A DNA stretch of 64,000 nt, from positions 838,396 to 902,395 of the forward strand of contig NW_014577097.1 of NCBI RefSeq assembly GCF_000485595.1, in the 5' to 3' direction. Under the pieces are notes generated by a model, which worked only from the letters and a program-made list of their open reading frames with translations, searched no databases and was not told the origin of the DNA. This DNA is from Priapulus caudatus (taxonomy: Eukaryota > Priapulida > Priapulimorpha > Priapulimorphida > Priapulidae). The first letter of the stretch is position 1; the number at the start of each line of letters is the position of its first letter. This document shows, one piece after another, positions 1 to 13,510 of the stretch. The position numbers and the translations under genes were made by a program.

Positions 1-1150
1 GAACAATGAACAAAAATGTCGCCTTTACTCATGACACCCAAAACAGATTGCAGAGAAGGTAGAGGAGCCGTAGGGTATGGAGAGGGAGGCGGAGAGCCAT
101 TAAAATATTAAGTCATCCACTATTTTGCGCAGTTCACTGTTTTTGGCCCTCTTGTTAAAAAATCCTGGCTACACCAGTGTTTTTGGGTGTTTTCTGACCA
201 TATTATTATGTGATTGAAAATAGGAGATTTGTGGATATTTTTTGGGGGCAACCAAAAATTGTTGCGGACAACCCGATTTGATGCCTGGGTTGTCCGCAGG
301 ACAACCACATTTTTTTTCTTATTTCGAGCACTGGTAAGTGTTGGTCGAATACTAGTCTCAAATTATAGAAAGTTCCTGGGCACAATAATTTGTTTCGGGA
401 TTCGTGTAGACGGTAGTTCGGGATGTGTGACATATTCATATATTCAATCAATGTATCTCATCTGATAACAATTTAAACAAATAAGACACCGATTCACTTG
501 TCTCCAGTGACACTGGACCTGGTCACTGCATGCAAATGTCAATGACTAAAGTAATGTCACTTTAACAGCTATAACAAAGCTAGTACATACCTTTGTAATG
601 GTATACACTTACAAAAATTATATACAATTTAGTCTAGTCCAGTTTACACTAGTTTAGTCTGTCTACAGACTACACTACAGCGTCTACAGTGTACATAACT
701 ACATGCACATACTCCATCAAAACTCAAAGAATCGGCTATGACTGTTCTGTTGTTACATTTTTACTGCCACCTCTCGGCATTTTTAGGGACATTTGGACTT
801 TGGGAAAAAGCGTTTGATGAAAGAATAAAAATTTATAGCTCAGTATCTCTATTCTATATATTTGATCAGACACGGCAAAGAACAAAGCCGAGCACTTACT
901 GCTAAGACGACCCTGATTATTGTTATCATTAACTCTTTATTGCATATAATCAGGAATAGAATTATAATCTCACAGGAGACTCATAATCACGAGGGCAAAT
1001 ACGTGGCAAACTCCTTTGAGATTATTTACCCCTGATATAATTCAAATACTACTCTACTGAATGTAGTTTTTATTCATTAAGAAATATGATAATCTGCTTG
1101 GGAGCAAGGGACAGTTGTCTCACTAAATGAGAGTGAGTAAAAAACAGTAA
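1..1150. other. Non-coding stretch, no gene seen
   Basis: I see no open reading frame with recognisable protein features on either strand. The stretch is moderately AT-rich. The only clear structure is the hairpin listed at 263-298. Confidence 0.5.
263..298. repeat. Perfect 12-bp-stem hairpin
   Basis: TGCGGACAACCC at 263-274 is followed after a 12-base loop by its exact reverse complement at 287-298. It may be the core of a small foldback element. No target duplication was resolved. Confidence 0.6.
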
Positions 1151-1155
1151 ATGTA

Positions 1156-1240
<85 letters not shown>

Positions 1241-1352
1241 CTCTCTCTCTCTGTCTCTCTCTCTCTCATCTCCGCTCTTCTCCTCGCTCTCTCTCTCCTC
1301 TCTCTTCTCTCTCTCTCTCTGCTCTCTCTCTCTCTATATATATATATAGTAT
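1156..1352. repeat. (TC)n microsatellite ending in (TA)n
   Basis: About 170 bases of CT/TC dinucleotides with a few interruptions, followed by a short TA run. Serine/leucine and arginine/glutamate open frames over it are artefacts of the repeat. Confidence 0.95.
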
Positions 1353-1641
1353 ATATACCTATATCTTCACTCGCTTTTCTTCTCAAAATCTAACTCCGGC
1401 TACGTCGGTTCTATCCGTCTCCTTAATTACGCTCTAATACTGCCGCATCTTCTCTATCACCGAACCCTCCGAGTCACTCTTCTCTCCATCGCGCACCGTA
1501 AAAGAGAATCAATCTATTCTCGCAGTTCGTTTCCCCCGCTTCTCCTGCTCTCGCACCGCAATCCAACGACGACGCACTCACGCACGCTGTGTCGATCGTG
1601 TCTGTTTCTGTCACGCGTTGTATAGGAACCTACGTCTCTCC

Positions 1642-1679
1642 AGGAGTAGATAATAAGGAATTCCCTATTATCTACTCCT
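1642..1679. repeat. 38-bp near-perfect palindrome
   Basis: The arm AGGAGTAGATAATA pairs with TATTATCTACTCCT around an AGGAATTCCC centre. A diverged relative with the same AGTAGATA / TATCTACT arms lies at 2,033-2,129, so this looks like a small foldback repeat family. Confidence 0.65.
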
Positions 1680-2032
1680 ATTCTCACCCACTGCCCACGC
1701 CACGCCCCCGGGATCTGCATTGATTTCAGATGACCTAAGTGGCTCATGAAAATCGCGACTAAAATATTATTATTATTATTAAATCTTTATTGCGTGTAAT
1801 TCAAATACATGTACATGTACGGAAGACAGTCTTTTTCATGGAGAAAAAATCTGATAAATGCAATAGTGTTGAGCAAAATAAAACGGACCCTCCCCCCTCT
1901 TACCGGTGTCGCGCGTAGAGGGAGACAGGTCAAATCACACAGACGACTCAACGCGCGTCCGTCGCATCGCGTAGTAACGCCGTAAGCAACGCTGACGTCA
2001 CCGCCCGCCTACCACGCGGCTTGCTTGCACGA

Positions 2033-2129
2033 CATATATGGTTATCAGAAGTAGATATGCGGAATGTTCGATCCCTATTATCCTAAATATGGAAAATTCC
2101 CTATTATCTACTTCTAATGGTCATATATG
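2033..2129. repeat. Small inverted-repeat element (~97 bp)
   Basis: The ends CATATATGGTTATCAGAAGT and its imperfect reverse complement (ending CATATATG at 2,122-2,129) flank a centre resembling the palindrome at 1,642-1,679. MITE-like. No target duplication was resolved. Confidence 0.5.
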
Positions 2130-2478
2130 GACGTTATCACTCTCTTAGGTTAAAGTGTATGACTAGGTACCGAGCAGTTACACCCACTACAGAATTTTGT
2201 GCAGGTTTTTGACTCGCTGTTACACCATGTAGGTATTATCAGCGGTAAATGTACATAACACCAAGAGCTAATAATACCTCTTGATTATTAGCTCTTAGGT
2301 ATTAGGTATTATTAGGTATTTTAGGCTTATTAGGTATTATTAGCTCTTGATAACACTGACAGCACGCAAGGCTATAACACGCAAGCAGTTTAATAGGTGG
2401 TGGTGTTTAGATTGCAGCGTGTTTGCTATAGCGTAGGCGGTGTTATCACCCCTGACTGTGGTTGCCCTAAATGCCTGT

Positions 2479-2686
2479 AAGATTAACAGTGTAGCTATAA
2501 TTAGTCAGAGGTAAAAGTAGCTAGAGTAACTCGAGATGGCGAGTATAATATAAAAATCGCGCAATTCAAACAGCGAATTACAAGATTAACAGTGTAGCTA
2601 TAAGTATTAGTGAGAGGTAAAAGTAGCTAGAGTAACTCGAGATGGCGAGTATAATATCAAACTCGCGCAATTCAAACAGCGAATTT
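2479..2686. repeat. Two-copy 103-bp tandem duplication
   Basis: Two adjacent near-identical units start at 2,479 and 2,582. Both begin AAGATTAACAGTGTAGCTAT and contain GAGTAACTCGAGATGGCGAG. No coding potential was seen. Confidence 0.8.
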
Positions 2687-3565
2687 AATCTGAGTTTTTT
2701 AAGTTTCGCGAGTGGCTAAAGCTAGTAAGGGGCAATTTATATATTACACCGCGTAAGTTGGACTTTCGACGTGCGTCCTATTGGATACTACAGATTTGCG
2801 TGCCACTTCCTCGTTCTCGCGATACTGCAGACATGCTTGTCACTTCCTTGATCTGTCACAGGTGTGGCCGGCAGACAGATATGGGAATCTCCACACACGC
2901 AACCCGAAGCAATGCCATTGAGACGCTATAACATAAAGCACTTTGATATCTGTACTTTGATATCTGTACTTTGGACAGACGTATAGCAACCGTGAGTAAA
3001 ACCTTGTCGGTGCAAATCGTTCGGCGTACTGCAAAATGTGACCAGCTAGTATAGCATTTTATTTGTTTGACGTATTTATTTACATGCTGTGATAATTGAC
3101 CGAATACACGCCCATTGAGGTTTGTACAGTCGCGTGTATAGAGATGGGTTAATAATGACAAATGACAATTTGTCCTTATTAACCCCTGTTACTTTATGTT
3201 GGTGCAATTTTGTTATTTTTTTCAGTTGTATGTGGCATAATTGCCCGGGTATTCCCTAGCAAGCCTATAGATATATTACTGTAGACATTCTATTAACACG
3301 AATTACCACGTATACTAGAAGATGAACGTGTATATTAGAAGATGAACTAATTATGGATAAACTCACTAAAAAAATTAAGTATAGCCTATATAGTTACTAC
3401 AACTTGCAACCCTACGCGTGTTTATGGGTATTGTGGCTGCGTTTATACCGAGTATACATAGCTGTGCATGGAAACGTACCACTCCCTTTGCATAGTTTGT
3501 TTGGAACTGACTGTGTACCTTTTATGACAACGTTAAACAGAATAATCGTGGTGGATCGCTGTACA

Positions 3566-3566
<1 letters not shown>

Positions 3567-3614
<48 letters not shown>

Positions 3615-3679
3615 GTGTGTGTTGATGTGTGCGATGCGTGCGTGCGTGCGTGCGTGACACACGCGCGCGCGGTGCGCGC

Positions 3680-3770
<91 letters not shown>
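3567..3770. repeat. (TG)n microsatellite with GC-rich core
   Basis: Long GT runs flank a short CGTGCGTG / CGCGCGCG interruption near 3,636-3,685. Cys/Val and His/Thr open frames here are spurious. Confidence 0.95.
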
Positions 3771-3773
<3 letters not shown>

Positions 3774-4489
3774 ATATATCCCAACAATTAATTGATTTCA
3801 ATTTCATAAAGGGGACGCGTACATTTCTAGACAGGGATGAGGCGAAATGCTGACCAAACGGACTCATTTTATTCGTATAAACGAATATCAAACCCTTCCC
3901 AGTGTTGTGCTTTCACGATAGATTTCATTCTATCATGCGGCTGCTAGCTTGTGATGTAGGGCCTAAGCCCAAAACCAACTGTACACATAAACGGCAGGCA
4001 TTTCCTATGTGACGTCGGCATTATTGTGTACTTCCTCTGAAACTGTCAGACCTGTTGACACAAGGGCAGCCAAACCCAAGGAAGTATAGACAAACTCTGT
4101 TGCAAAGTCAGTCATGAGTTTAATATAAGAGCGCAGGATTGCATACTATACGTACCGATGTGTCGTCAACGAGAGTGTTGGGTAAAATACACAAACAACG
4201 GGCTGCTCAGTAAGATTAATAGGGACCAATTAACAATATTTAATAGGAACACGGACTAATAGGACAGTCATTTAATTTTTCTAATCCATCGATAGCAGTA
4301 ACACAACGACTGGTTCCCTGGAACATTGGCTATTTTATCACGGATGTCGAGGCAAAGTTATGTAGTGACGTTAGTCCATTTTATTTTGCAACTGTATTAT
4401 AATTATAGCCATGCAGTAGACGTTTTGATCTGGCGTACAAAACTCAGGGCTTATCTTATTTAAACACCTGTTAAAACTATTAAATGTTG

Positions 4490-4505
4490 ACTCTCTCGCT
4501 CTCTT

Positions 4506-4537
<32 letters not shown>

Positions 4538-4628
4538 ACTCCTCCATCTCTCGCTCATCTCTCTCTCTTCTCTCACTCATTCGCTCTCTCTCTCTCTCTC
4601 TCTTCGCTCATCTCTGCTCTCTCATCGG

Positions 4629-4663
<35 letters not shown>

Positions 4664-4765
4664 TCTCTCTCTTTCGTCGCTCTCTCGTTCTCTCTCTCTC
4701 TCCTCTTCTAGCTCTCTCTCTCTTCTCCTCTTTCTCTCTCTCTCTCGCTTCTTCCTCTCATTTTC
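4490..4765. repeat. (TC)n microsatellite
   Basis: About 270 bases of interrupted CT dinucleotides. The counterpart in copy 2 lies at 12,549-12,640 and is much shorter. Confidence 0.95.
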
Positions 4766-5764
4766 TCTCTTCTTCTCTGAATATAATATACTATATATAT
4801 TATAGTTAATAGAATAGATAGTCCTCAACACGACACAACTTCAACAATATAATAAGATTGATTACAGCTTACGTTTCAGTTCGTTAACAGAATCAGAAGT
4901 TCTTTAACTAAACAGCTCGAATCTCATTATGTTCTAGATAGTCACAACTTTGAGCAAGGTCATTACCAACTCATATGACAGCTCAACTCGCAAGTACATA
5001 CAGTTGCCACTTTGACAACATAAACATCCCGTCACCATGCTAATGAAGACGATTCTTCACCAGTGATCCATGATGCCAATGGGTAATAATATCCGGTGCT
5101 GCTACCGAAAATTTTCACACGGCACATGCTGCCTCGATGGCAGTAAAATACTTAACAGAGACGCTGTTGACGCACAACACGAGATGCGTCTACAAAGTTC
5201 CCTCGACCATTGAAAACCTACGGCAGTACCACCATATAAGATCCTTTGACCTTTCCCTCAACCTGGTGCAAGGAGCAGCACAATGAGGTAGGTGTGTTAC
5301 TATTACAAAATGCCGTAATATATATACCAGGTGTTAACGAGGAGTGAGTTTCTAAATGGCACCAAAAACTCGATTGCTTAGTTTTGTTGTGAGGGCTGTA
5401 TGCCAATAATATAGTATTAGTCATAGCATATATAGATAATAAGATATATACTCGATATATATATATAATATTATAGTGTTAGAGATATAGAAGATATGGA
5501 GTGTATACAGATATAGAGATATATAGATGTAGAGATATAGAGTTGCTCATCTGCGACGCAGTGCATTGTCGTAACATTCACGTCCGCGTTCGTAGATGCC
5601 ATTAATTAGTGGATGATACTGATGACTGCGCATCTATCATGTTAAGCAAGTTGTTCACATAAACAAACATCAATGGTTGGAAATATACTTAACTACGACC
5701 CAAATCTTCACGAAGCTCTGTGTTAGGCGACTTCTTGTATATATTTGACTCTACCGAATATAGC

Positions 5765-6150
5765 CGCCGGTTATAAATTATAATTATTATAAGATCTTAT
5801 AATATTATAATTATTAAATATATATACATATTATAATATTTATCATAATAACTATATAATACATATAATATATGAATATATAATCATATAATACCTTATA
5901 ATAATTAACTATATAATATATAATATAATAAATATTAATATATAATATATTAATAAGTATAATATATAATATAATAATATATAATAGTATAATACTATAA
6001 ATATAAATATATAATATATAATATATAAGATATATATAAGAATAAAAAAATATATAATATATAATAATATAATTATATGAATATGAGATATATAATAGAA
6101 TAATATTGATAATATGATAATATATACTACTATATAATATTGTAGTGTGT
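5765..6150. repeat. AT-rich (TATAATA)n low-complexity tract
   Basis: Nearly pure A/T with ATATAATA-type short repeats. A 92-residue Ile/Tyr/Leu frame on the minus strand is a composition artefact. The matching tract in copy 2 is at 13,196-13,510. Confidence 0.9.
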
Positions 6151-7703
6151 CGTGTAAATTATTCAGATATCGTGCAAGCCTATACACATATGAGGGCGCA
6201 ACCCTGCGACCTCAGTTTCACACGAAAGGTGAATAGACTGGAAGTTCTGAATCGTGATAGTAAGTAGCATTTCAACATACTCATCCACCAATCGCTATAA
6301 CAGTTTCGTTAATTCGTTTTAGTTACGTTGTGTTTTTGTGCTCGATATTTTCCATTCTACATCAAGTATTTATGCGTAACATTCTGGAACAGTCGCTCTA
6401 AAAGGCCGAAGATCAGCTATTGTTGGCCTGGTACTGCGTTGCTGAGACGCTTAAGCTTGTCATGTTTACAAGAGAGTTAACTGGTTTTTCGGATTATTCA
6501 TACTTGTAATTGATTCATGGCAGCGATCAGGGCATTGGTCTGGAGCAGCAAAGCACATTACAAGTCAGCATCAGGCCTACATTCCAGCCAAGCTACGTAA
6601 GCAGTTGATGCCAACAGTGAACACGGAAGAGTAAAGTAAATCACACGCGACAGGTTAGGAGTTTGAAGAGTACAACGCGTCCAAAATTACTCCCCCTCTA
6701 CACATCTCATAACCACAATTATTAAAAACAACAATAATAAATTTGCACAATGTAGTGACATGACGTTGATAAATGCGCTCGCATCTCAGATTGAATACCG
6801 CAAGCGCAGCACTATGAATGCCGGATTAGTGCCGCCTGAGCAGGGCACTATCGCTTGTGCGCGGACGCAATTATATTATACGCATTGTTGTTACGTCACC
6901 TCCAAATCTCCTGCGGTTGAGCGGCACGCCAATGAGATATTCGAACGGCGGTTGTGTTGTGTCGACTTTATAACTGATAATTAGGGAGATATAAAGAAGG
7001 TATATACGCCCATGAAAAGTAGATTGACATAGTCATGTATGCACCCTAAAAACATTAATGCCTGACTGTTGGTGGCACTGTTTGGGGGCCGCTCAGGCGT
7101 GCACTACTCGCTTCATAGTGCCTGCATGCGTTGATCAATGATATTGGCCTCAGCTTCCGGACATTTATCAACGTCAAATGGAACTTGTCGTGCACTACAT
7201 TAATTATCCTATTACGCAATAATAATCACACAATAATAATTAAATTATTATAACACACAGTTACGCTCTATCTATAGAAGGATCGGGTGCTTCGTAAACT
7301 CCACTCAACCAAAGCTTGTTGTGTACACTATTAAGACAATATCAGTTTAAACTATGTGATTCAGTCGACGACTGTCACGCAAAAATCTAATACCTACGGC
7401 ATTAAGCTGGGAAGAATGACTCGCCATATAAATCTCCAGCATCGTGATTCAGCTGCACTCCCACAGATTACATACATACACCTATCTCAGTCGATTAAAG
7501 CAGTTGAATGGAATCGACGACCCTGCACAATCATTAGCATAAGGCAGACTTGGAAGAGTGTCTTTCAACTTGAAATTTGTTAAGTACCATGTTGTCTGAT
7601 CTTCCTGTGTATAGGTCGTTCGTTGCATGCCGTGCTGTGCGATACATCTGTAGTGTCGTGGTATAAATGGTTCCATTTAGACTATATAATGTTGTTGATT
7701 TAG

Positions 7704-7817
7704 TTGGTATTGGTGAGACTATTGGGAGAATAGAAAAGCAGGACCAAACAATTGCAGACGTCCCCGGAACATATTTTGGCTACTCTTCCTAGTGAGGAGA
7801 GCGAACCTTCACACCAG
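7704..7817 (+). CDS. Weak candidate exon, copy 1
   Basis: An acceptor-like TTGATTTAG precedes about 38 codons, and the stretch ends at CAG with a GTATGTAAC donor-like site. The same boundaries recur in the second noisy copy (17,208-17,308). The reading frame is blurred by single-base indels, so the peptide (beginning near GIGETIGRIEKQDQ) is uncertain and no family is recognised. It could equally be chance. Confidence 0.2.
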
Positions 7818-8967
7818 GTATGTAACGGCGGACAACCTCCCTACACAAGTAGTATAGCGAATATAAACGTTACTATTCTTCGACTAAATGTATATATATG
7901 AATAAGCTGGCGGGCATGGCTTGTTTGCGTTACAGGTCGAGGATTGGCCATAGGCCCGATGAGTTGACAGTGGCTCTGTTCTAAACTCATGTGAAAGATG
8001 CGAATGGCTTATGGAATTTTGCAGTTCTTTTGCCTCGCGGTTTGATCGCATTAGCGTGTTAGTTATTCTAACATACTGGCGATCGTATAGTACCTTATGG
8101 ACGAATAAATTACGATTTAAGTGTGCTATTATCGCTATCTGTTGGTTTACATCTTATTATCGGGTCAGAGAGTTTTCATGGAGCGCGGTATTCATACTTA
8201 AAGTGACTATAGTGCCTCTACAGATCACCGACATTTTGAATTGTTGAATACTGCTGATGAATCTATGAAGTGTTTGGAATAACGTGCGAGACACAAGGCA
8301 ATGTAAGATTGGTGATTTTATATACTGCGAACTGTTGTTATTGTTATTTTACATAAGTATAGTCTGTAGCTAGTATAGTATATTATTATAGTATTTATAT
8401 ATATATATTTCAACTTATTATACTATTATTACTCTGACGTAAAATGAGCTAAGTACTATACTTGTTGACGCAGGCAAAGCTCTGATGGCAAGATCCGCCG
8501 CCAGCTGTGCTTAACCATTTCGTCACGTCTTTCTTGTCTACAGATGCCAATTATTCATTTGTCTCGTACTTTGATACATTGATCCTAATCGAGGACGTGG
8601 TGGAAACATGTACAAGATTTTCAACATCCTGCGCATATTAGCGAGCATACATAACACCGCCGGACATTTCGACTATCATGTAAAGATTTAGTTAACTACT
8701 AATAGATTGGTAAAAATCTTTTTCTTTCTTTTTCAGTAAAGCTCCTTCCTTTCTGCCCAATCACGCGAAGTGACCTTTCGTACTGCCCTTGTCTGTTCTG
8801 TTTTCCGTTCACTCTAGTTTCTGTCGTCTTTTTCTTATCACTCTCTCCCGCTTCTCTGCTCTCTTCTCCCGCGATTAATCTAGTGCTCAATTTTTCAAAA
8901 TTCAGTCTTTTATACGTCTGCATATATTAATTGAAACTATTGTGGGTTAATGCCTTGTGTACTTTGC

Positions 8968-8968
8968 N
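8968..8968. other. Single N at a sequence join
   Basis: One ambiguous base lies exactly where homology to 10,520-18,265 ends and homology to 24,246-25,304 begins. It marks an assembly join. Confidence 0.9.
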
Positions 8969-10001
8969 CATATTATATCTCGGCTGGCCATTCCAGCATT
9001 TTTTAATAAAACAGGGTAACTTCGAACTTAATCTCTAAAGCGTGCAATGGCCCTGTACATGGTGTAATCTTCGCGAGAGTTTATGCAAACCATATTTAAC
9101 AACTTCCTTTTTGACTTCTTATAAAGAGCTACATTCTTCTATTTAAAAAAAGTAGCACTTTACCTCTAAAGGCACGTCTGCCATCCTCTAACAAGTACTG
9201 CCTCCTGACCATAATCCTGATTGGTACACCTTCTTCATCTAACATGCTCCTCCACTCTGCCATCTGTTCCTTTAAGTCCGTGTCAGACCTTTTAGTGCAT
9301 TGAAATAAATGCTTTTGATGTCCATCCATTATTTTTGTTCAATAAAAAAAGTGTCTCGATAATGTGCAAAGTAAGCAAGAATTTGCAGTACATCATGTCT
9401 AGATAAAGCAAATTAACAAAACCGAAGATATGTGGAAAGAGGGCATTTACAGGAGTAGAATTTTCGATGGCTCCATTTGTTAAGACACCATGCAAACACC
9501 ATTAATGTCCTGTCCAGTTTGGTCAAAATCCGTTCGTTAGTTCTTGAGCAAAAGTCCTGAGTACATAAATTTCTATTATATGGGGGTTAATTTGGGGGTG
9601 CCCTTTGAGGGCAGGGCCACAATTTTAACAACTGCAAGTCCCAAATGTGCACAGCTCTTGAAAAGAAGATATAACTTTAGTAGGTATATGGGGTTCCATT
9701 AGCTACAAAGTATTAACATGGGGACATCCCCCCCTTGAGGGAAGGGGCCACCATTTTAACAAAGTTTGGTCCATAAGGATCAAGGAGCAATTAAGGGCAA
9801 TTGAATGTCATGGAGCGAATTTTTAAAATCAACATTTCTCCCCCTTTATCTTTTAATGAGTTTTATTTTGGCAATTACAAATAGTTACATGCTCATGCTA
9901 ATTAATTATTGATTACTGATTACGCATGAGCGTATTTTTGAACCCATCATTATTTTATGCGTCATCATATCAATAAAGTCAATACAGGTAGAAGACAATA
10001 A
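8969..10001 (-). repeat. Segment A: duplicate of 24,246-25,304
   Basis: Near-identical direct copy of 24,246-25,304, carrying the seventh exon of the HECT gene plus intron. Homology stops at 10,001 (GACAATAA), exactly where the homology of segment B (18,480-19,661, inverted) takes up in the intact copy at 25,305. Confidence 0.85.
9164..9288 (-). pseudogene. Duplicate HECT-gene exon 7 (segment A)
   Basis: 125-nt exon with the same acceptor (CACTAAAAG) and donor (AGAG|GTAAAG) as the exon at 24,436-24,560, and a near-identical peptide including GVPIRIMVRRQYLLEDG. The following exon is absent because homology ends at the N at 8,968, so this copy cannot make a HECT domain as assembled. Confidence 0.75.
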
Positions 10002-10469
10002 AATCGCCAAAGGAAACACACACTCAGTTTCGTATCCTCCACGACACCAGAATAATTTATCTTATTATTTTGGAAGATAACGGTTTCAGTCAAGAGGTCT
10101 GGGCCAGTCAGAGAATTAAAATGTCTGCTCTTTAACGCATTTTGAAATAGGCCTACTCGTCCACAGTGTTGTTTATACGTATATACGTATTATATCATTT
10201 TATCTCTTCTGCTGTTGCCTAAATTCATTATTGAATTCTTTCTGCTGTTGTTTATAGTTAAATATTTTATTTATTCCTTCTGCTATTGATCCAATTATAC
10301 ATTTTAATATATTGAAATTACAAAAAAAAACTTATCAATCAAATATATTCTTCGATTCTAAACCTATATAGTACTAGCTGCTTGTCGTTCTTCCTACTCA
10401 GTCTTCTCAATTCCAGAGAGACCGGGTACAAAATGGCGTTGCGCAAAAGATGCGTTGTTCCCCGACCGC

Positions 10470-10494
10470 NNNNNNNNNNNNNNNNNNNNNNNNN
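10470..10494. other. Assembly gap (25 N)
   Basis: Run of 25 N. Homology to copy 1 begins just after it. Confidence 0.99.
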
Positions 10495-11685
10495 CGAGGG
10501 AATGGTCAAACATTTTGGCAACTGGACTATGTAGTAAAAACCTGTCGGTGGCAAATGCGTTGTCGCGTACTGCAAATTGATACGCAGCTACGTATAGACT
10601 TTTATTTGTTTTACGTATTTTATTTACACGGCGCGGCCTCCGCCCCTCCGCGGCGTTATGCTGTGATGAATTGAGCCGATTTATACACGCCCTCGAATTT
10701 GAGGTTTGTACAGTCGCATGTATAGAGAGTTAAGGTACGTGACTTATAGTTGTTAAGGTTTTGCGAAATTCTCCGCGATTTGGTGTCAAATTAATGTTGA
10801 TAAATTCATGCTCGCATGGGTTAATAATGACAAATGATACTCTATGTGGTGGCAATTTTTATAAATCTTAGTTGTATGTGGGCATTAATTGCCGAGGTAT
10901 TCTCGTATGCAAAGGCCTATATAGATATATTACTCGTAGACATTGCTATACACGAATTGACCTACGTGCTATATGAGAAGATGACCCCCTAAATTATAGA
11001 TGAAACTCACTAATAAAAATCAAAGTATAGGCCTATACTAGTTAGCTACGAACTTGCAACTGTCGCGCGTGGTGTATGGGATCGTGCTGCGTTTATAGCG
11101 AGTATAACATAGCTGTGCCTGGAAACGTACCACTTCCGCTTTGGCAATAGTTTGTTTGGAACTGACTGTGGACGTTCTTTTATTGCTAAAGTGTGGTTTT
11201 GGCAGATTGGTAAGAAATAGTAGTTGTGTTTAGAAATGTCGCGACAGCTGGTTACATAATGGGGTTACGTCGGCGGCCAGCAGCGTTTGACGTAGTGATG
11301 GATGGATGTGAGATGCGAAACGGTTTGAGAGGAGTTTGTGGTGCATGTGGGCCAGCGGGTGTGGGGTGTCCGGGCGGCAGCGGACTTTCTTTGGTTACAT
11401 TAAAATCGTATATCGTAAGGGAATAATACTTGGTTGTGAGAGAGGTCGAACGTCAGTGTGCGTAGGCACGGGTCGCTCTGTGCCCTCTGTGCGCCTGCGC
11501 ATGTGGGGGTGAGGGGGAAAGCATATAAGTACTATGTTGGCTGAAACACGAACTGGCTTGGACTTGAGTTTTTCTTTGTTCTCGCTTCAACAAATCTATT
11601 TGACGGCGGGTAACGTCATCATCAGTCGTTAACAGTTATGACATACGTTAAACAGAATAATGCGTGGTTGGATCGCTGGCATGTA

Positions 11686-11690
<5 letters not shown>

Positions 11691-11725
<35 letters not shown>

Positions 11726-11790
11726 GTGTGTGGTGGTGTGTGAGTGTGCGCGCCGCTGCGTGCGTGCGTGCGTGCGTGCGTAGCCGTGGT
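11691..11790. repeat. (TG)n / (CGTG)n microsatellite
   Basis: GT dinucleotides followed by TGCG repeats. Shorter counterpart of the tract at 3,567-3,770. Confidence 0.9.
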
Positions 11791-12548
11791 GATGAGGCGA
11801 ATGCCTGAACAAAACGGACTACATTTTATTCGTATAAACGAATATCAAACCCTTCCCGATGTGTTTGTGCTTTCAACGATAGATTTCATTATTCTAATCA
11901 TGTCGGCTGCTAGCTTGTGATGTAAGGGCTCAAGCCAAAACGCATACGTGTACATATGAATCGGCAGGCATTTCCTATTGATCGTGCGCATATGTGTACT
12001 TCCTCTGAAGCTGTCAGACCTGTTTGACACAGAGGGCGGCATGCCACCCCCAGGAAATTATAGACAACTCTGTTGCAAAGTCAGTCATGAGTTTGAATAT
12101 GAGAGGCCGAATTGCATAGGCTATAAAGCGTACCTTTATGTGTCGTCAACACGAGAGTGGTTGGGTAAAATAGCACAAACAACGTGCTGCTGCAGTAAGA
12201 TTAATAGGGACGCATTATCAATCTTTAATAGGAACAGCGGACAATAGCACAGTCCTTTAATTTTCTAATCTATCGATAGCAGTAAACACTAACGTCTGGT
12301 TCGCTAGAACATTGGCTATTTCTATCAGACAGAAAGGAAGAAGAAGGAGAAGAGAGGGCCGGCCTCACCAACCTCCCACCCCCACACCAGCCCGCGGCGG
12401 ATGTCGAGCACGAAGTTTATGTAGTGACGTTAGTGCCATTTTATTTTGCAACTGTATTATATAGCCATGCAGTTATGACGTTGATCTGGCGTACAAAACT
12501 AGGCGCTTATGCTTATTTAAAGCACGCTGGTAATGTTAAAAACTATCT

Positions 12549-12640
12549 TATATGCTTGACCTCTCTCTCCTCTCTCTCTCTCTCTCTCGCTGCTCTCTCT
12601 ACTCTTATCCTCCCTCTCATCTCATCTCTCATCTCTGTGT
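12549..12640. repeat. (TC)n microsatellite
   Basis: Interrupted CT tract, counterpart of 4,490-4,765. Confidence 0.85.
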
Positions 12641-12889
12641 GCTGTAAGCAGAGACCGTGGCCGGCCTGTTGTGCACAACCACGAGATGGGACAAGTTTCC
12701 ACGACCATTGAACCTACGGCGTTGCCAGCGAGAGATCCCTTGCCTTTCCCTCAACATGTGCAGGAGCCGCCAATGAGTAGGTCGTGTTATATTAAAAATG
12801 ATATATATATACGGTGTTACGAGGATGTCTAAATGCCCAAAAACTCGATGCAGTTTGTTGTGAGCTGTATGCAATATATATAGTTTGTC

Positions 12890-12995
12890 ATAGATATATA
12901 GATATAGATATAGAGATATATAGATATATAGATGTAGAGATATAGAGATATAGAGATATAGAGATATAGTGTAGAGATATAGAGATAATATAGAT
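12890..12995. repeat. (GATATA)n short tandem repeat
   Basis: Repeated AGATATAGAGATAT units. The counterpart in copy 1 is at about 5,480-5,540. Confidence 0.85.
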
Positions 12996-13195
12996 TGTTA
13001 GAGATAAGAGTTGCTCATCTGATTGTCGTAACATTCACGTCTGCATTAATTAGTGGATGATACTGATGACTGCGCATCTACATGTTAAGCAAGTTGTTCA
13101 CATAAACAAACATCAAATGGTTGGAAATAATTAACTACGACCAATCTTACGAACTCTCTGTTAGGCGACGTCTTATATATTGCTCCCGAATATGC

Positions 13196-13510
13196 GCGTT
13201 ATATATAATATATAATATATAATATATAATATATAATATATAATATATAATATATAATATATAATATATATAATATATATATAATAATATATAATATATA
13301 ATATAAGTAATATAAAATAAAATAATTATAATATAATATATATATATTAATATATAATAGTTTAATATATAATATATAATATATACTATATAATCTATAA
13401 TATATAAATACTATATATATAATATATAATATAATATAAATATATAATATTATATATATATAATATATTATATATATATATAATACATATTGTATAACTC
13501 CTATATAATA
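13196..13510. repeat. (TATAATA)n AT tract
   Basis: Almost pure ATAATAT repeats over about 310 bases. Confidence 0.9.

Larger units (their letters stand above)
2970..8967 (+). repeat. Noisy copy 1 of a duplicated ~6-8 kb stretch
   Basis: This stretch is homologous, in the same orientation, to about 10,520-18,265. Anchors match in order: 2,990/10,531 (primer-like GTAAAACC..GTCGG), 3,840/11,795, 4,380/12,425, 5,570/13,020, 6,150/16,025 and 8,935/18,230. Differences are mostly scattered one-base insertions and deletions rather than substitutions, as in unpolished long reads. Homology stops at the single N (8,968). Apart from one weak exon-like stretch (7,704-7,817) I see no gene. Confidence 0.8.

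Noticed and set aside
3412-3891. Long His/Thr and Cys/Val open frames (also 13,805-14,551, 14,732-15,082)
   Set aside because: They are translations of GT/CA microsatellites in every frame, without starts, splice sites or domain features.
5909-6187. 92-residue hydrophobic Ile/Tyr/Leu frame resembling a membrane protein
   Set aside because: It is the translation of an A/T-only low-complexity tract.
9330-10001. Separate small gene starting MDGHQKHLFQ (9,129-9,329)
   Set aside because: The ATG and first residues precede a clear acceptor; the coding part is an internal HECT exon, as its phase shows in the intact copy.
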